From Epiperipatus broadwayi (taxonomy: Eukaryota > Onychophora > Udeonychophora > Euonychophora > Peripatidae), in the NCBI GenBank assembly GCA_028023455.1, contig JAQFVV010000021.1, positions 1,966,001 through 2,030,000 on the forward strand: a stretch of DNA of 64,000 nt, read 5' to 3'. Position 1 is the first letter of the stretch, and each line of letters opens with the position of its first letter. Under the pieces are notes generated by a model. The model was not told the origin of the DNA. It saw nothing but the letters and a program-made list of their open reading frames with translations, and ran no database searches. Positions 23,136-33,549 of the stretch are shown piece by piece. The translations under genes were made by a program, and so were the position numbers.

Positions 23136-23149
23136 TTATAAAGGTAATT

Positions 23150-23790
23150 GTGTTAACAAATGTCATGTTAAAAACTTTATATATATATGGCTTCTGTGCC
23201 TGATGTATAAAAGTGTTATTCTTGTCCTTAACATATTATTTATAAATATTTCTACTACTGAAATAATATTAAACTCTACACTAGGTGAGGTTTAGTGCTG
23301 TGTTATTGTGATGGATCCAAGAGCTATAAAGATTTGTAGATTAAGGCTCAAACTCTCACTGATTCACTGCTAAAATATCACATGACCTCCTAAGCAATTT
23401 ACTATTTAATTATTTTTTTATTAATAATAGCTGTAACAGAAATAATAGTGTTAATATGTTAATATAACAGATGCAGTTGAAGAAGCACTAGTGTTAATAG
23501 TAAGAGTATTAGAACTAATACCAATATGCTATTACTGCTAGAAAAAGCAATGTTTTTGCTAATAATTGAGTAGTTTGTGATGGTCATATCAATAACACTG
23601 CATTAATAATGATTATAGTATTTTGCAATAAAGTCATTGTTAGTAATATAATTTTAATATTATTAATGCTTAGGGTAATATTTGCATCACATAGATTACT
23701 GATTGCATCACTAATAATAATGTAAAATCATTACTTACATCACAATACAGGTGGATAGTGATCAATATCACATGACTATATCACATGACT
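23150..23790. other. Gene-free stretch
   Basis: AT-rich sequence. A short dispersed segment, CACATGACCTCC-AAGCAA, occurs near 23380, 25263 and (variant) 30505, so it is probably a fragment of a further repeat family. Confidence 0.45.
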
Positions 23791-23799
23791 CAAGCTTAC

Positions 23800-24110
23800 A
23801 CATTGCTATTTCAGCAGCATATCCTTTTTCTCTCACTACAGTCATGCCACCTAATGGAAGCTTTAGTAACCAATAGATGCCAGGTGATAATGCTTAACAA
23901 ATCCCTATACAGTGTTATTCTATCCAATATCCCCAGATTAGTTTCTAGATTATGGTTTTCATCAGTGAAGTTCTTTTGATATTGGAAGGAGCCTTAGATC
24001 TTAAGGTATGCCAAGATCCAAAGTTTCTCAGTGATGAAAACAATAAGTTTGATTCTAATCTGGGAATATTTATTAAGGTAGCACTGGATAGGATTTTATT
24101 AAACACTATC
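23800..24110. mobile_element. Old inverted F1 copy with decayed ribozymes on both strands
   Basis: The minus-strand half (23800-24000) has F1 arm sequence. Its ribozyme region keeps CTGATGA (complement at 23960-23966) and GAAAC (complement at 23941-23945), but the cleavage triplet reads ATC instead of GTC. The plus-strand half (24020-24110) has TGATGA near 24032 and GATTC in place of GAAAC. The two halves face each other as in the 26-28 kb array. Confidence 0.55.
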
Positions 24111-24283
24111 ACCTATCATTTATTAGTTACAAAGTCTTATGTTAGGTGATATACTTACAGTGAAAGAAAAAAAAAATGCTGCTGAGACTACACAATGAAA
24201 TCAAAAAGTTCTAATATCTGAATAAAATAAAATAAAAATATTGACTTAATTTAATTTCTTTATATATATATATATATTTGAAT

Positions 24284-24515
24284 ATAATAATTTATTTATA
24301 AAATCTATAACAAACCACAGAAGTACTTTCAATTAATCTGTTAACCTTCTTCAACTATCATTTAATCTCAAATATAGTGGAAGGAAACGTCAAGTCTATC
24401 CCAAGATTACAGAAATTTTACATTAGCAGATTTCTGATTGACTTGAATTTAAATGACTCCTGATGAAGATCTGTGATTTGTTATAGTTTTTATAAATATA
24501 TTACCAACATTATAT
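24284..24515. mobile_element. Foldback element with a CTGATGA motif next to its right arm
   Basis: The arms near 24284-24325 and 24475-24515 share TTATAAAATCTATAACAAA against its complement. CTGATGA lies at 24460-24466 just inside the right arm and could head a decayed ribozyme, but no GAAA follows in position. The layout is similar to the 58.2 kb foldback. Confidence 0.5.
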
Positions 24516-24599
24516 TCATTTTCTTTTTTTTACTACAGCATTTATTCCATCCATAACAAACGTTTTATTAATATATATATATATATTTAGAATTACCCC

Positions 24600-26300
24600 G
24601 AATTCACAACTCAACCTGACTAGCCAAGAAAAAAAAACTTTAAAACACTACTAATGGATACACTACTACAAGCAGACTTCTCAAGTGTAAAAAGCTACAA
24701 AATAACATATTTAAACTAAACATTGGCCACAATTCCACTCACCTCCCATTAGTATTAAAAGAACTTAGTTAACTGCTTCATAATCATAAAATTTTAACAA
24801 TAAAGATTCTTTAATTCTTCTTTTTATCTCATTCCTCTCAAAGACGACAACCTTATTTTTCATCAAAAGTAGCAATGTGGCCTGTATCTTTTATGTGGAT
24901 ATATTGAGATCTGTTTGAAGCATGAAACCATTAGTTATAAGGAAACATATTTTGTATCTTAAATTGATATAGTAATAATAAAATGAATTTATAAAATATA
25001 CTGAAAGCATTTATTTGTATACATGTAACACTATTGATAATAACATTAATGCCTGCTTACATTTCAATGATTTCTATTTGTAATGAAAGAAATGGGGAAG
25101 GGATATATTGATGAACTCGGAAGAATTCACAAATTCAATAAATCTCTGGATTCAGGAATTTCAAATGAATGATAACCTACCTGTAAATTAATGATGAGAG
25201 TCAAATTAGTCACTAAAAAAAAAACTTTTGTACTCAATCTGCCATTTGGGTACTTAAACATTGCATGACCTCCCAAGCAACTAAGAATATTATTATTATT
25301 TTTGTCGTTTTTTAACTTACTATAAAAGTGTATATAAATTTCACTTACTAACCAAGTAATATTGTCTATAAAAGTCTCATCAACATCATCCTAATAATAT
25401 GACATTTAAATATGCTTGACCCCCCCCCCCACCAGAAGAAAAGTAAATATCTATTCCGTATGATCGCAGTTGGGAGATTTTTTTTTTACATTACGGATAA
25501 AATTGCGATGTAGTCAATTTGGACCACACATTTATTTTAAAATTAATATTGGCAAACCAAATAATTTATGATTGGCAGTATTAATTAGTAACGATTTGTC
25601 TATCAGATGAAATAAAAATTACATCAAAGAATTATATATATACTTTTAGAAATAAAATTAACATTAGATTTTTTTTCTTTCAAAAAAACATAAAGGGCTC
25701 TGAAAATATACCAATATGAAACATTTTATAATATTTTGGATTAGAAAATAGCTGGAAAATAAAAGTACATTTTTTTATTTCTTTATTGATTGATTCATTG
25801 TGAATTCTTTGTAATCAATTTTTACTGGCTACTCACGATTTTATATTTGAATCAGGCGAAAGCTTTTTTTTTTAAAAGTGATTTTTTGTCAGCAAAGAGA
25901 CGTCTAGCTATTATTAACTAAAGCAAAGTTTATCATGATTTTAAGGCCTATAGGAATATAATATCTCTTTACCCCACTAGAAATAAGGCCATATTATATT
26001 ACAATAAAAAAATTTATTTGCATAGTCAATGCCTTAACTGTCGTCATTTGCAAAATTAGAGAAACAACCATTTACTAATCATTAGGTGATTAGCTGAATT
26101 GATTACGAAATATCTATCTGAAATAAGACATTTTTAGTTTACTCGAACTTTTTTCCAATCATTATTTACCTGACCTGATATTGATTTTCTGGTTAAGTGT
26201 ATTGTAACGGTGCAAAGTATTGGAAGAGAAATTGGATTGGATAAATGGAATGAAGTGATTGGACAAATGGATGTTAAGTATGAAAATATCTATTTTATTT
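24600..26300. other. Gene-free AT-rich stretch
   Basis: A poly-C run lies near 25420, and (TA)n runs and A/T homopolymers are present. I see no supportable gene. Confidence 0.5.
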
Positions 26301-26464
26301 ACCACCTTTTATATTAACATCACATGATCACCTTCTCTATACTAGCACACAATTGTTATAAACAAAGGCAAAACTCTGCATACAGTAGTGCCACCCTGTG
26401 CCAAACAGAGTAATCAATGTATGCCAGAAGGCTTGTGCATAAAATCCCTATCTAGTGCCTACTC

Positions 26465-26523
26465 ATCCAGTATTACCAGACTAGTTTCTGGCTTGTGGCC
26501 ATCATCAGTGAGGAGCCTTGGAT
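26465..26523 (-). ncRNA. F1 hammerhead ribozyme, minus-strand unit 2
   Basis: Read on the minus strand: ATCCAA, internal loop, CCTCA, CTGATGA, stem II TGGC/GCCA with loop CACAA, GAAAC, TA, GTC. The 3' strand of stem I has changes (TGGTA for TGGGG) that weaken pairing. The core is intact. Predicted cleavage is between 26479 and 26478. Confidence 0.75.
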
Positions 26524-26919
26524 CAGAGAGCACTGCACTTAGATCTTAGGATCTAAAGCAACTCTCCAGCACCCACCTTTTAACTCTACGTTACTACAAA
26601 ACTAGGAGAATGAAATTGAAAACATTGTTAATATCTTCAATCTAAGCTCAATATCTTATATAGTCATATGGGTCTGAACTCAATTCAGCTCCCATACATT
26701 TTGGTGTCTTTGGTCTTAAACAACCATAGCCACCACTATCCTATTAGGCAGGATTAGTGTTAAACCACTAAACATCACATAATCACCTTCTCTATACTAG
26801 CACATAATTGTTGTAAACAAAGGCAAAACTCTCCATACAGTAGTGCCACCCTGTGACAAACAGAGTAATCAATGGATGCCAGAAGGTTTGTGCATAAAAT
26901 CCCTATCTCGTGCCTACTC

Positions 26920-26978
26920 ATCCAATATCTCCAGACTAGTTTTTGGCTTGTGGCCATCTTCAGTGAGGAGCCTTGGAT
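26920..26978 (-). ncRNA. F1 hammerhead ribozyme, minus-strand unit 1, probably inactive
   Basis: The minus strand reads CTGAAGA (allowed at the variable position 7), stem II TGGC/GCCA, then AAAAC in place of GAAAC. Loss of G12 is expected to abolish or severely reduce cleavage. Stem I is well kept. The spacing to the next minus-strand ribozyme is 455 bp. Confidence 0.75.
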
Positions 26979-27405
26979 CTGAGAGCACTGCACCTAGATC
27001 TTAGGATCTAATGCAACTCTCCAGCAGCCACCTTTTAACTCTACTTCTGGCATCCATTGATTACTCTGTTTGGAACAGGGTGGCACTACTGTATGGAGAG
27101 TTTTGCCTTTGTTTACAACAATTATGTGCTAGTATAGAGAAGGTGATCATGTGATGTTTAGTGGTTTAACACTAATCCTGCCTAATAGGATAGTGGTGGC
27201 TATGGTTGTTTAAGAGCCAAAGACACCTAAATGTATGGGAGCTGAATTGAGTTCAGACCCATATGACTATATAAGCTATTGAGCATAGATTGAAGATATT
27301 ACAATGTTTTCAATTTCATTCTCATAGTTTTGTAGTAACGTAGAGTTAAAAGGTGGCTGCTGGAGGGTTGCTTTAGATCCTAAGATCTAGGTGCAGTGCT
27401 CTCAG

Positions 27406-27464
27406 ATCCAAGGCTCCTCACTGATGATGGCCACAAGCCAGAAACTAGTCTGAAGATATTGGAT
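27406..27464 (+). ncRNA. F1 hammerhead ribozyme, plus-strand unit 1
   Basis: CTGATGA lies at 27421-27427, stem II TGGC/GCCA with loop CACAA follows, then GAAAC at 27441-27445 and GTC at 27448-27450. Stem I has one mismatch (TGAAG against CCTCA) and an intact outer helix ATCCAA/TTGGAT. Cleavage is predicted after 27450. Confidence 0.85.
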
Positions 27465-27861
27465 GAGTAGGCACTAGATAGGGATTTTATGCACAAGCCT
27501 TCTGGCATCCATTGATTACTCTGTTTGGAACAGGGTGGCACTACTGTATGGAGAGTTTTTCTTTTGTTTACAACAATTATGTGCTAGTATAGAGAAGGTG
27601 ATTATGTGATGTTTAGTGGTTTAACACTAATCCTGCCTAATAGGATAGTGGTGGTTATGGTTGTTTAAGAGCCAAAGACACCAAAATGTATGGGAGCTGA
27701 ATTGAGTTCAGATCCATATGACTATATAAGCTATTGAGCTTAGATTGAAGATATTAACAATGTTTTCAATTTCATTCTCATAGTTTTGTAGTAAAGTAGA
27801 GTTAAAAGGTGGTTGCTGGAGGGTTGCATTAGATCCTAAGATCTAGGTGCAGTGCTCTCAG

Positions 27862-27920
27862 ATCCAAGGCTCCTCACTGATGATGGCCACAAGCCAGAAA
27901 CTAGTCTGGGGATATTGGAT
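27862..27920 (+). ncRNA. F1 hammerhead ribozyme, plus-strand unit 2 (best copy)
   Basis: All elements are at consensus. ATCCAA and CCTCA precede CTGATGA (27877-27883). Stem II is TGGC/GCCA with loop CACAA. GAAAC lies at 27897-27901 and GTC at 27904-27906. TGGGG, ATA and TTGGAT complete stem I, with a GGCT/ATA internal loop suited to a contact with loop II. Cleavage is predicted after 27906, 456 nt downstream of the previous site. Confidence 0.9.
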
Positions 27921-28039
27921 GAGTAGGCATTAGATAGGGATTTCATGCACAAGCCTTCTGGCATCCATTGATTACTCTGTTTGTCACAGGGTGGCACTAC
28001 TGTATGGAGAGTTTTGCTTTTGTTTACCTTTTATATTGT

Positions 28040-29640
28040 AATGTGTTTTAATTATTCCTAACATTATCACTTTGTTGTTTTGTTTTCTGCTGACCTTTCC
28101 ACTTGTGTAATGTGTCACATGTTATAGTATCCCTCTATTTTTTTTTTAAATTTTGTTGTGATCTACCTGGCAACACTGTTTTATTTACTATACTCCTGGA
28201 GAAATTTTGATGATGATTGCTGCATCCCCATTGTCTTTGTTTTTCACATACAAACCATGAATCTAATAAACCAACCTCTGACAAGCACTTCTCTTCTTTT
28301 TTTTCTAAAATGGGCCGTTAATTCCAATATATAAATTTTCAACATTTTTAAAAAATAGACCTTGTTTTATTTTATGAAACAATTTTTCCACATACATATG
28401 CACACACAGTATAATTTCTATAATCACCACAAAATTAATTTCTACAGTTTACTTTCTTTTTTTTCTGCCCTTGCTTTTGAGTTGGAGTACCCTTTTCTCA
28501 GTTTTGAGTGGCTGTTTATTATTATTTATTAGAATACTCTATTTTTCCATGTACATTTCAACCATATCCTATGTTTATTTTCATGGTTTATATTTTATTT
28601 AATGCAATATTACTATCAGAGCGATGAAGTAGAGCACAATCTTGCGACTAAAGTAATGTATAATATTATAGTAAAGTAAGAATAAACTACGAAAATGATC
28701 ATAAAAAATGGTTGAAATATAAATGGTGATGTAAGATATACTGTCTTTATGAAGATGTACAAGAAATGGCCACAAAATAAAACTAGATTTATAAAAAAAA
28801 GTTATAGTGAGAATTTACATAATATTAAAAACGTATATTAATTTTAAATAGTGATTTTTATAATAAACTTTGAAAGCTTAATAAATAAGTACATTTTCAT
28901 TAAATATGATACATTAAGCACATCAATACGATTGAAAAATCTAACCTCTTCTTATAATATAAACAATTAAAAGGTAATGCACTCGCATACCTAGTAGCTA
29001 TATAAATATTAAAATAGTAGATTTAAATGTACTTGTAAAGCATATTAGGATTATAATATCTTTGTTCTCTTCTTTAATATCCTGCTTTTAATTTAAAGTA
29101 ATGTTTTGATTTTAATAAAAGCTTCAGCGGTGAAACAGCGGTGAAACATAAATCATTAAATTCGAGCGTTTTTTTTTTCTTTTTTAAAGTCATCTTCACC
29201 TTAGGAATTTAATTTTTCCGTGAAAATATCTAAATCTTTCTTAATAAAATAAAATTGTTCTTTACCATGACTTATGAATCAATAAATTATATTGTTGAAA
29301 TCAACTTTAGAAATAATATATCATTAACAGTTGTTTTGACATGTTGTTTGTGAATATATATATAAAATTTATGATCAGCCATAATGCTGCCCCATTAATC
29401 CTTCTTTATCTTATTTCCTTCTTTGAATTTGTTTTTTTCATTTTTACTCCAATTAAAATTAATTTCCAACTATCCATCATATTTTTTTTTTCTTTCTATG
29501 AATATTACCATCAGTTATATAAGCGGAATTATTTGGATCTCTCTATAGCTAGAATTTTTGGAACCTCTGTGCAAAATTTTTCAAAAAGGCCTTATAGCGT
29601 ATATTTAGTAGTTTTTTTATGAATATATATAAATAAGCAA
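28040..29640. other. Gene-free AT-rich stretch
   Basis: The open frame at 29341-29622 is built of AT-rich codons (hydrophobic F/I/Y residues) with no start context, domain or splice support. I see nothing else. Confidence 0.5.
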
Positions 29641-29659
29641 AAGAACTTCTAAAATAGAG

Positions 29660-30145
29660 GTCCTACGTGCATTATCTTGGATGCGGGTTAATTTATGATA
29701 ATAGGAAGAAAGGTAGTTTACTAGGATCTTTAACAGCAAGGGAATATAAACATAAATGGAAACATATGGATGATTTAGTCTGCAAGTTGGGAAAAGAAGG
29801 CATGGAAAATATTAGGCATCTGTTAATTGAATGAAAATGCATGCAAGCAGAAAGGGTACAAATAATGGGGTTGTGGAAGAATAAGTATAAACAAAGTAAT
29901 TATACAGAAAGTGGGTTCCTGGATTTTATATAGGATTTGGAACAAGATAAGGGGGATTTAGATAAAAAGGCTATGGTTGACAAAGATTATGTTGTGGAAA
30001 TGGGATGGAGCAGGATAGAGAAGAATATGAGGAAAACTTAGTGTGGAAAATGGAAGGGGAAGGTGGCTAACAGGTTTCTCTGGACATAATGGCTTTGAGA
30101 TTCCTGATTCTGAATAAGAAGAAAACACAGTGCATCACATCAAAA
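29660..30145 (+). pseudogene. LINE ORF2 C-terminal fragment
   Basis: Shifted frames read LVCKLGKEGMENIRHLLIE, then a stop, then KCMQAERVQIMGLWKN. This is the zinc-finger-like C-terminal segment (C-x-xC-x-E-x-HLL-x-EC) found after the reverse transcriptase of many LINEs, with one cysteine lost and one replaced by a stop. The 3' end carries CATCACATCA. It is the uninterrupted counterpart of the LINE tail at 768-1215. The clade is not determined. Confidence 0.6.
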
Positions 30146-30149
30146 TGCT

Positions 30150-31020
30150 TCATGATAGTCATTTCATTGTTGCCAATGTAATTGATCACTTGTTTTAACA
30201 TTCTTTTTGCCTTAAGCATTTCTATTTTCTTTATCTCTGTATTGCCCTGTGAGGTTTGAAGTAGTAATAGAGTTTTGTGGACTCTGGTATTTAAAGTCCA
30301 TGAATTGAATTTAGCTGTTATTTCCAGTGCTCAGCCACCCTCTGAACTCCTAAGGATTAAGTAAGTCCATTATTATCTCTGTATTTAATCAACTTATTAC
30401 TTTTTGTACATCTGCATTTCAAAATGTCATATGATGTTCAAGTACTAAAACAGAAAATTGTTTTGTTCAGTCTATCAATTTGTGACTTGAATATCACGTC
30501 CTCCTAAGCAACAATTCATATGATTAGTTTATTTGGTGCAATTTGGCATGGAGATAGAGTAGTGAACTGAAAAGCTTAATGTTTCCCGGTATGATTTTCA
30601 ATTGAGAAATACAAAATGAAATCTCAATTTGGTCAGTTTAATGGAAACCGTTACTGCTCATATGTCACATGACTTCTTGTCATGTGATTATTTTATAAAA
30701 TGTATACCCATTTTCCATTTTTCTTCATGATCAATCAACTTTAGTTTTTTTGCAAAATTTATATAACGTTTAAAATCGTTTTCAATTAAAGTTTGTTTAG
30801 ACTTTACAATTTTAGTTTTTATTCAGTTTTAAAAAAAATTTTAAAGCATTAATTTTCTCAATAACTTTTTTAAAAGCAAAACATAAACGTGCATTATTCT
30901 CCTAACTGAATGACATTTGTTTGTTATGACAAATTATTATATTTTAATAATAATAGCAAATAAAAATTATTTGAATGTTTTATCACTTATAAGAAGTTTA
31001 AGAATTTCATAAAAAACTTG
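30150..31020. other. Gene-free stretch
   Basis: It contains the dispersed segment GACTTGAATATCACGTCC-type sequence related to those at 23.38 and 25.26 kb, and otherwise unique AT-rich DNA. Confidence 0.45.
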
Positions 31021-31027
31021 AACGCTT

Positions 31028-31105
31028 GAAGTACAAGCACTGGAATCGAACCTAAGACCTCACATTCCACAGTTTAACACTCTATCTTAGTGCTGAACCG
31101 CACAG
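31028..31105 (-). mobile_element. tRNA-derived SINE fragment
   Basis: On the minus strand, GCACTAAGATAGAGTGTTAA resembles a tRNA D-arm and box A, and GGTTCGATTCC is a perfect box B about 30 bases later. Flanking AGCACT/AGTGCT could pair. I read it as a relic of a tRNA-headed SINE rather than a functional tRNA. Confidence 0.5.
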
Positions 31106-31149
31106 ATAATAGTAACGACAATTTTTTTTAATTCTTATAATTTATTATA

Positions 31150-31290
31150 AAATAAAAGCAGCACTCTACTGCCATCTATAGTAAGCTTGAGTAATCAATA
31201 TCTCTGGATGATAATGCATTTTAAATCAGCATTCCCAGACCCATTTTTGGTTTTTAGCTTTATCATGGAACTTGAGATTTAACACTGCAA
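31150..31290 (-). mobile_element. Ancient F1 fragment
   Basis: The order of diverged blocks CTCTACTGCCATC, GAGTAATCAAT, CCCAGACCCATTTTTGG and TAGCTTTATCATGG parallels the F1 left arm and ribozyme region on the minus strand. The core has decayed (TGATAA, no GAAAC). Confidence 0.45.
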
Positions 31291-31294
31291 ATAA

Positions 31295-32080
31295 TACATT
31301 TTTTATGCATCTAGCAATCACTTTTAACCCCGTTTAACTGTTCAAAACAAAAGCCTGAAATTAAGTTATTGGTTATTATTAATGTATCTAGTATCAGCAA
31401 AAGAAAGTGTTTATTAGTTAACAAATTAATTGAAAATATTAAATTATATAGTTTTTGACCTGGAATAAAGTCTATATAATTGTTTGAATAGGCTTGTTTG
31501 AATTCAAAACCTTAATTCCAGGTTTTTAGCTTAAATAGCAAAGTGAAATTAAAGGTGTTCATTGGTCACTAGATGCATAAGTACTTCCAGCTTTAATTCA
31601 TAAGCCTGAGTGAGAGGATTTCAAATGGACTATTGATGGGTATTGATTAGCTCAAGTTTAAGGTGAAGCTAGAGTAGAGAGCATGTTTTTGATTTATTAT
31701 ATTTTCTACGCCTATTTCTCAGTTCTGCCATCCATCTAACTCCATTATTTTTAAAATTTCAGTTTCTATACTGCAAATATAAAAGACTGGCAGTTGCCCT
31801 ATTTTCATATTTTATCTATATAAATAAAGAGCTTAAAGTTACAAATATCTTTCCCTTCATTTATAAATTCTACTAAAGGTTTTATTCCAAGTTTTAAATT
31901 TTCCTTTTCAAAATGTTTATAATCTACATAACTAGTAATGAGTAAATTATATACTAGAAGAAGTGAATGAGAATTTACTGAATTTTTTTAACACCAGTAA
32001 TACCAGTAAAGATCATTCACTGTGGCCTTAATTATTATGTAGAAACAAAACATCACATGATTTTCAGCTTATATTTAAAA
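31295..32080. other. Gene-free AT-rich stretch
   Basis: No supportable feature is seen. Confidence 0.4.
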
Positions 32081-32084
32081 GCTG

Positions 32085-32265
32085 ACTCAAGCATGAATAA
32101 TCAATAAACACTAAATAGTAGTGCAAACTAAATATCTAGACTCTTTCTGGACGTTCCCATGCTTATCATTGATAAAGACCAATATTCAAAAACTAATTTA
32201 AAGATTTGGTGCACATTATTATCTTATCTGGCTATCATTGATTGTTTATGTTTGCAATAAATGAC
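32085..32265 (+). mobile_element. Ancient F1 fragment with decayed ribozyme
   Basis: CATTGATAAAGACC, AAAAACTAATTTAAAG and GATTTGG sit in the same order and spacing as CACTGATGAAGGCC, GAAACTAGTCTGGGG and ATATTGG of F1, followed by an arm-like GGCTATCATTGATTG. It is heavily diverged. Confidence 0.45.
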
Positions 32266-32377
32266 TTTAAAGCGATAAAATACATTCTTAATTCAACCAT
32301 TTTAGCATATGATACCCATTTTTACACTTTTAATTGTTAAGAAACAAATTTTTATTTTTCATTAAGGATTTAAAATC

Positions 32378-33065
32378 AGCCATTAAGCTAATACACATGT
32401 GCTTTGTGGATTTTTAACTATAAATGAATACTCTCACTTCCAAACACAAGACAAAGTCTTTGTGAAAAGATAGAATGAATCATGTAGTTTTTCTACCCAA
32501 ACATTTATATATGTGCAAATCTTAAGCATTTGGGAATGAGAGCATGAAGATGTTAAGCAATCACTTTAAATTATCTTTACTATGCCTGAATGAATGGTGC
32601 ATGTGAAATTTACTAGAATTTATGATACGTCATTCTTAGTTGAAATTAAACATATGTGAATGAGATATTTATGTTATATAGCACGATGTTTTTGTAAACT
32701 GTTATAGTAATAATTAGTCAATAAGCTAATGTACATGCACTTTGTGGATTTTTAACTATAAATGGTATCGTAAATTCTAGTAAATTTTGCAAGTATCATT
32801 CATTCATGCATAGTAAAGGTAATTTAAAGTGATCGCTTAACATCTTCACACTCTCATTCCCAAATGCTTAAGACTTGCCCATATATAAACATTTGGGTAG
32901 AAAGGATAGAGGATTCATTCTATCTTTTCACAAAGACTTTATCTTGTGTTTGGAAGTGAGAGTATTCATTTATAGTTAAAAATCCACAAAGCGCATGTGC
33001 ATTAGCTTAATGGCTGATTATTACTATTACAGTTTATAAAAACATTGCACAATATCAAATAAATA
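32378..33065. repeat. Complex inverted repeat with ~265 bp arms
   Basis: Arms 32378-32645 and 32750-33022 are inverted copies. They share CTTTGTGGATTTTTAACTAT, AAACACAAGA, GATAGAATGAATC, CCCAAACATTTATATATG and AAATGTGTT-type segments against their complements. The first ~45 bp of the left arm also recurs in direct orientation at 32717-32765. A second inverted pair, TAAACTGTTATAGTAATAAT (32696) against its complement near 33020-33040, is nested. The order suggests duplication plus inversion. No ribozyme core and no coding potential were found. Confidence 0.65.
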
Positions 33066-33357
33066 TCTCATTAAGGATTTATATTTTTTTGTAATATTCA
33101 TGAAAGTTATGATTAAAAATAAATAAATATAATTTTAGAAATAACAAATCAACTTTGCAAATAAAGAGAAAAAGTAATAAAACTAAAATGAATAATTAGG
33201 GCAAAAGATTTTATTTTAACTTTAAGAATGAAAAATTGTTTTGAATAATATATAATTATGATCTAAATTTATAATAATAACATACATTCCAATAAAGGAT
33301 ATATTCAAGGGTACTTTAGGATTAGCACAATTATTATGTACTTTGTAAATATATTTT

Positions 33358-33536
33358 GACCACTAAACATCACATGATCCAAAGCTTCTCATTGATGAAA
33401 GTTACAAGCTAGAAATTAGTCTGGGGATATTGGATGAGTAGGCACTAGATGAGGATTTTATGCACAAGCCTTCTGGCATCCATTGATTACTCTGGCTTGC
33501 ACTATGTGGCACTACTGTGGAGAGTTTTGCCTGTTT
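33358..33536 (+). mobile_element. Short F1 element, 12 bp target duplication
   Basis: TAAATATATTTT flanks the element at 33346-33357 and 33537-33548. It starts with the outer F1 terminus ACCACTAAACATCACATGATC and passes at GATC straight into the ribozyme region. It then ends with the 3' arm GGCACTACTGTGGAGAGTTTTGCC. The join at GATC suggests a microhomology deletion that removed the left arm. At 179 bp it is the shortest F1 copy with both target duplications. Confidence 0.8.
33377..33435 (+). ncRNA. F1 hammerhead ribozyme with core change
   Basis: The core reads TTGATGA instead of CTGATGA (position C3 changed). Stem II is weakened (AGTTACAAGCTA), and GAAATTAGTC keeps a GTC triplet with a changed stem III base. 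Stem I is intact. Loss of C3 is expected to inactivate it. Confidence 0.7.
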
Positions 33537-33549
33537 TAAATATATTTTC

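Larger units (their letters stand above)
26316..28025. mobile_element. F1 inverted/tandem array, 1.7 kb, single insertion with 12 bp target duplication
   Basis: ACCTTTTATATT flanks the block at 26304-26315 and 28026-28037, so all 1,710 bp inserted as one piece. The left part holds minus-strand units (repeat spacing 456 bp, for example AACAAAGGCA at 26361 and 26817). The right part holds plus-strand units (spacing 455-456 bp). The switch point is at about 27044, where a minus-strand unit ends at CTTTTAACTCTAC and a plus-strand 3' arm begins. Each unit has an outer segment (AACATCACATGATCACC), an arm, a ribozyme, and a region with CATATGGGTCTGAACTC. No protein is encoded. The likely origin is a dimeric or template-switched reverse transcript. 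Confidence 0.85.

Noticed and set aside
22046-23141. piggyBac element
   Set aside because: The flanks read TTATAA, not TTAA, and no piggyBac-type terminus (CCC..GGG) is present.
24455-24490. CTGATGAAGATCTGTGATT as an intact hammerhead
   Set aside because: A short stem II (GATC/GATT) can be drawn, but GAAA is absent, so at best it is a decayed relic; it is kept only as part of a foldback element.
26775-26993. Minus-strand open frame of 72 residues in the F1 array
   Set aside because: It lies wholly within an F1 repeat unit and spans the ribozyme; the same sequence is non-coding in the other units.
26316-28025. CRISPR-like repeat array
   Set aside because: The repeats are ~455 bp and inverted, without short repeats or spacers; the context is eukaryotic.
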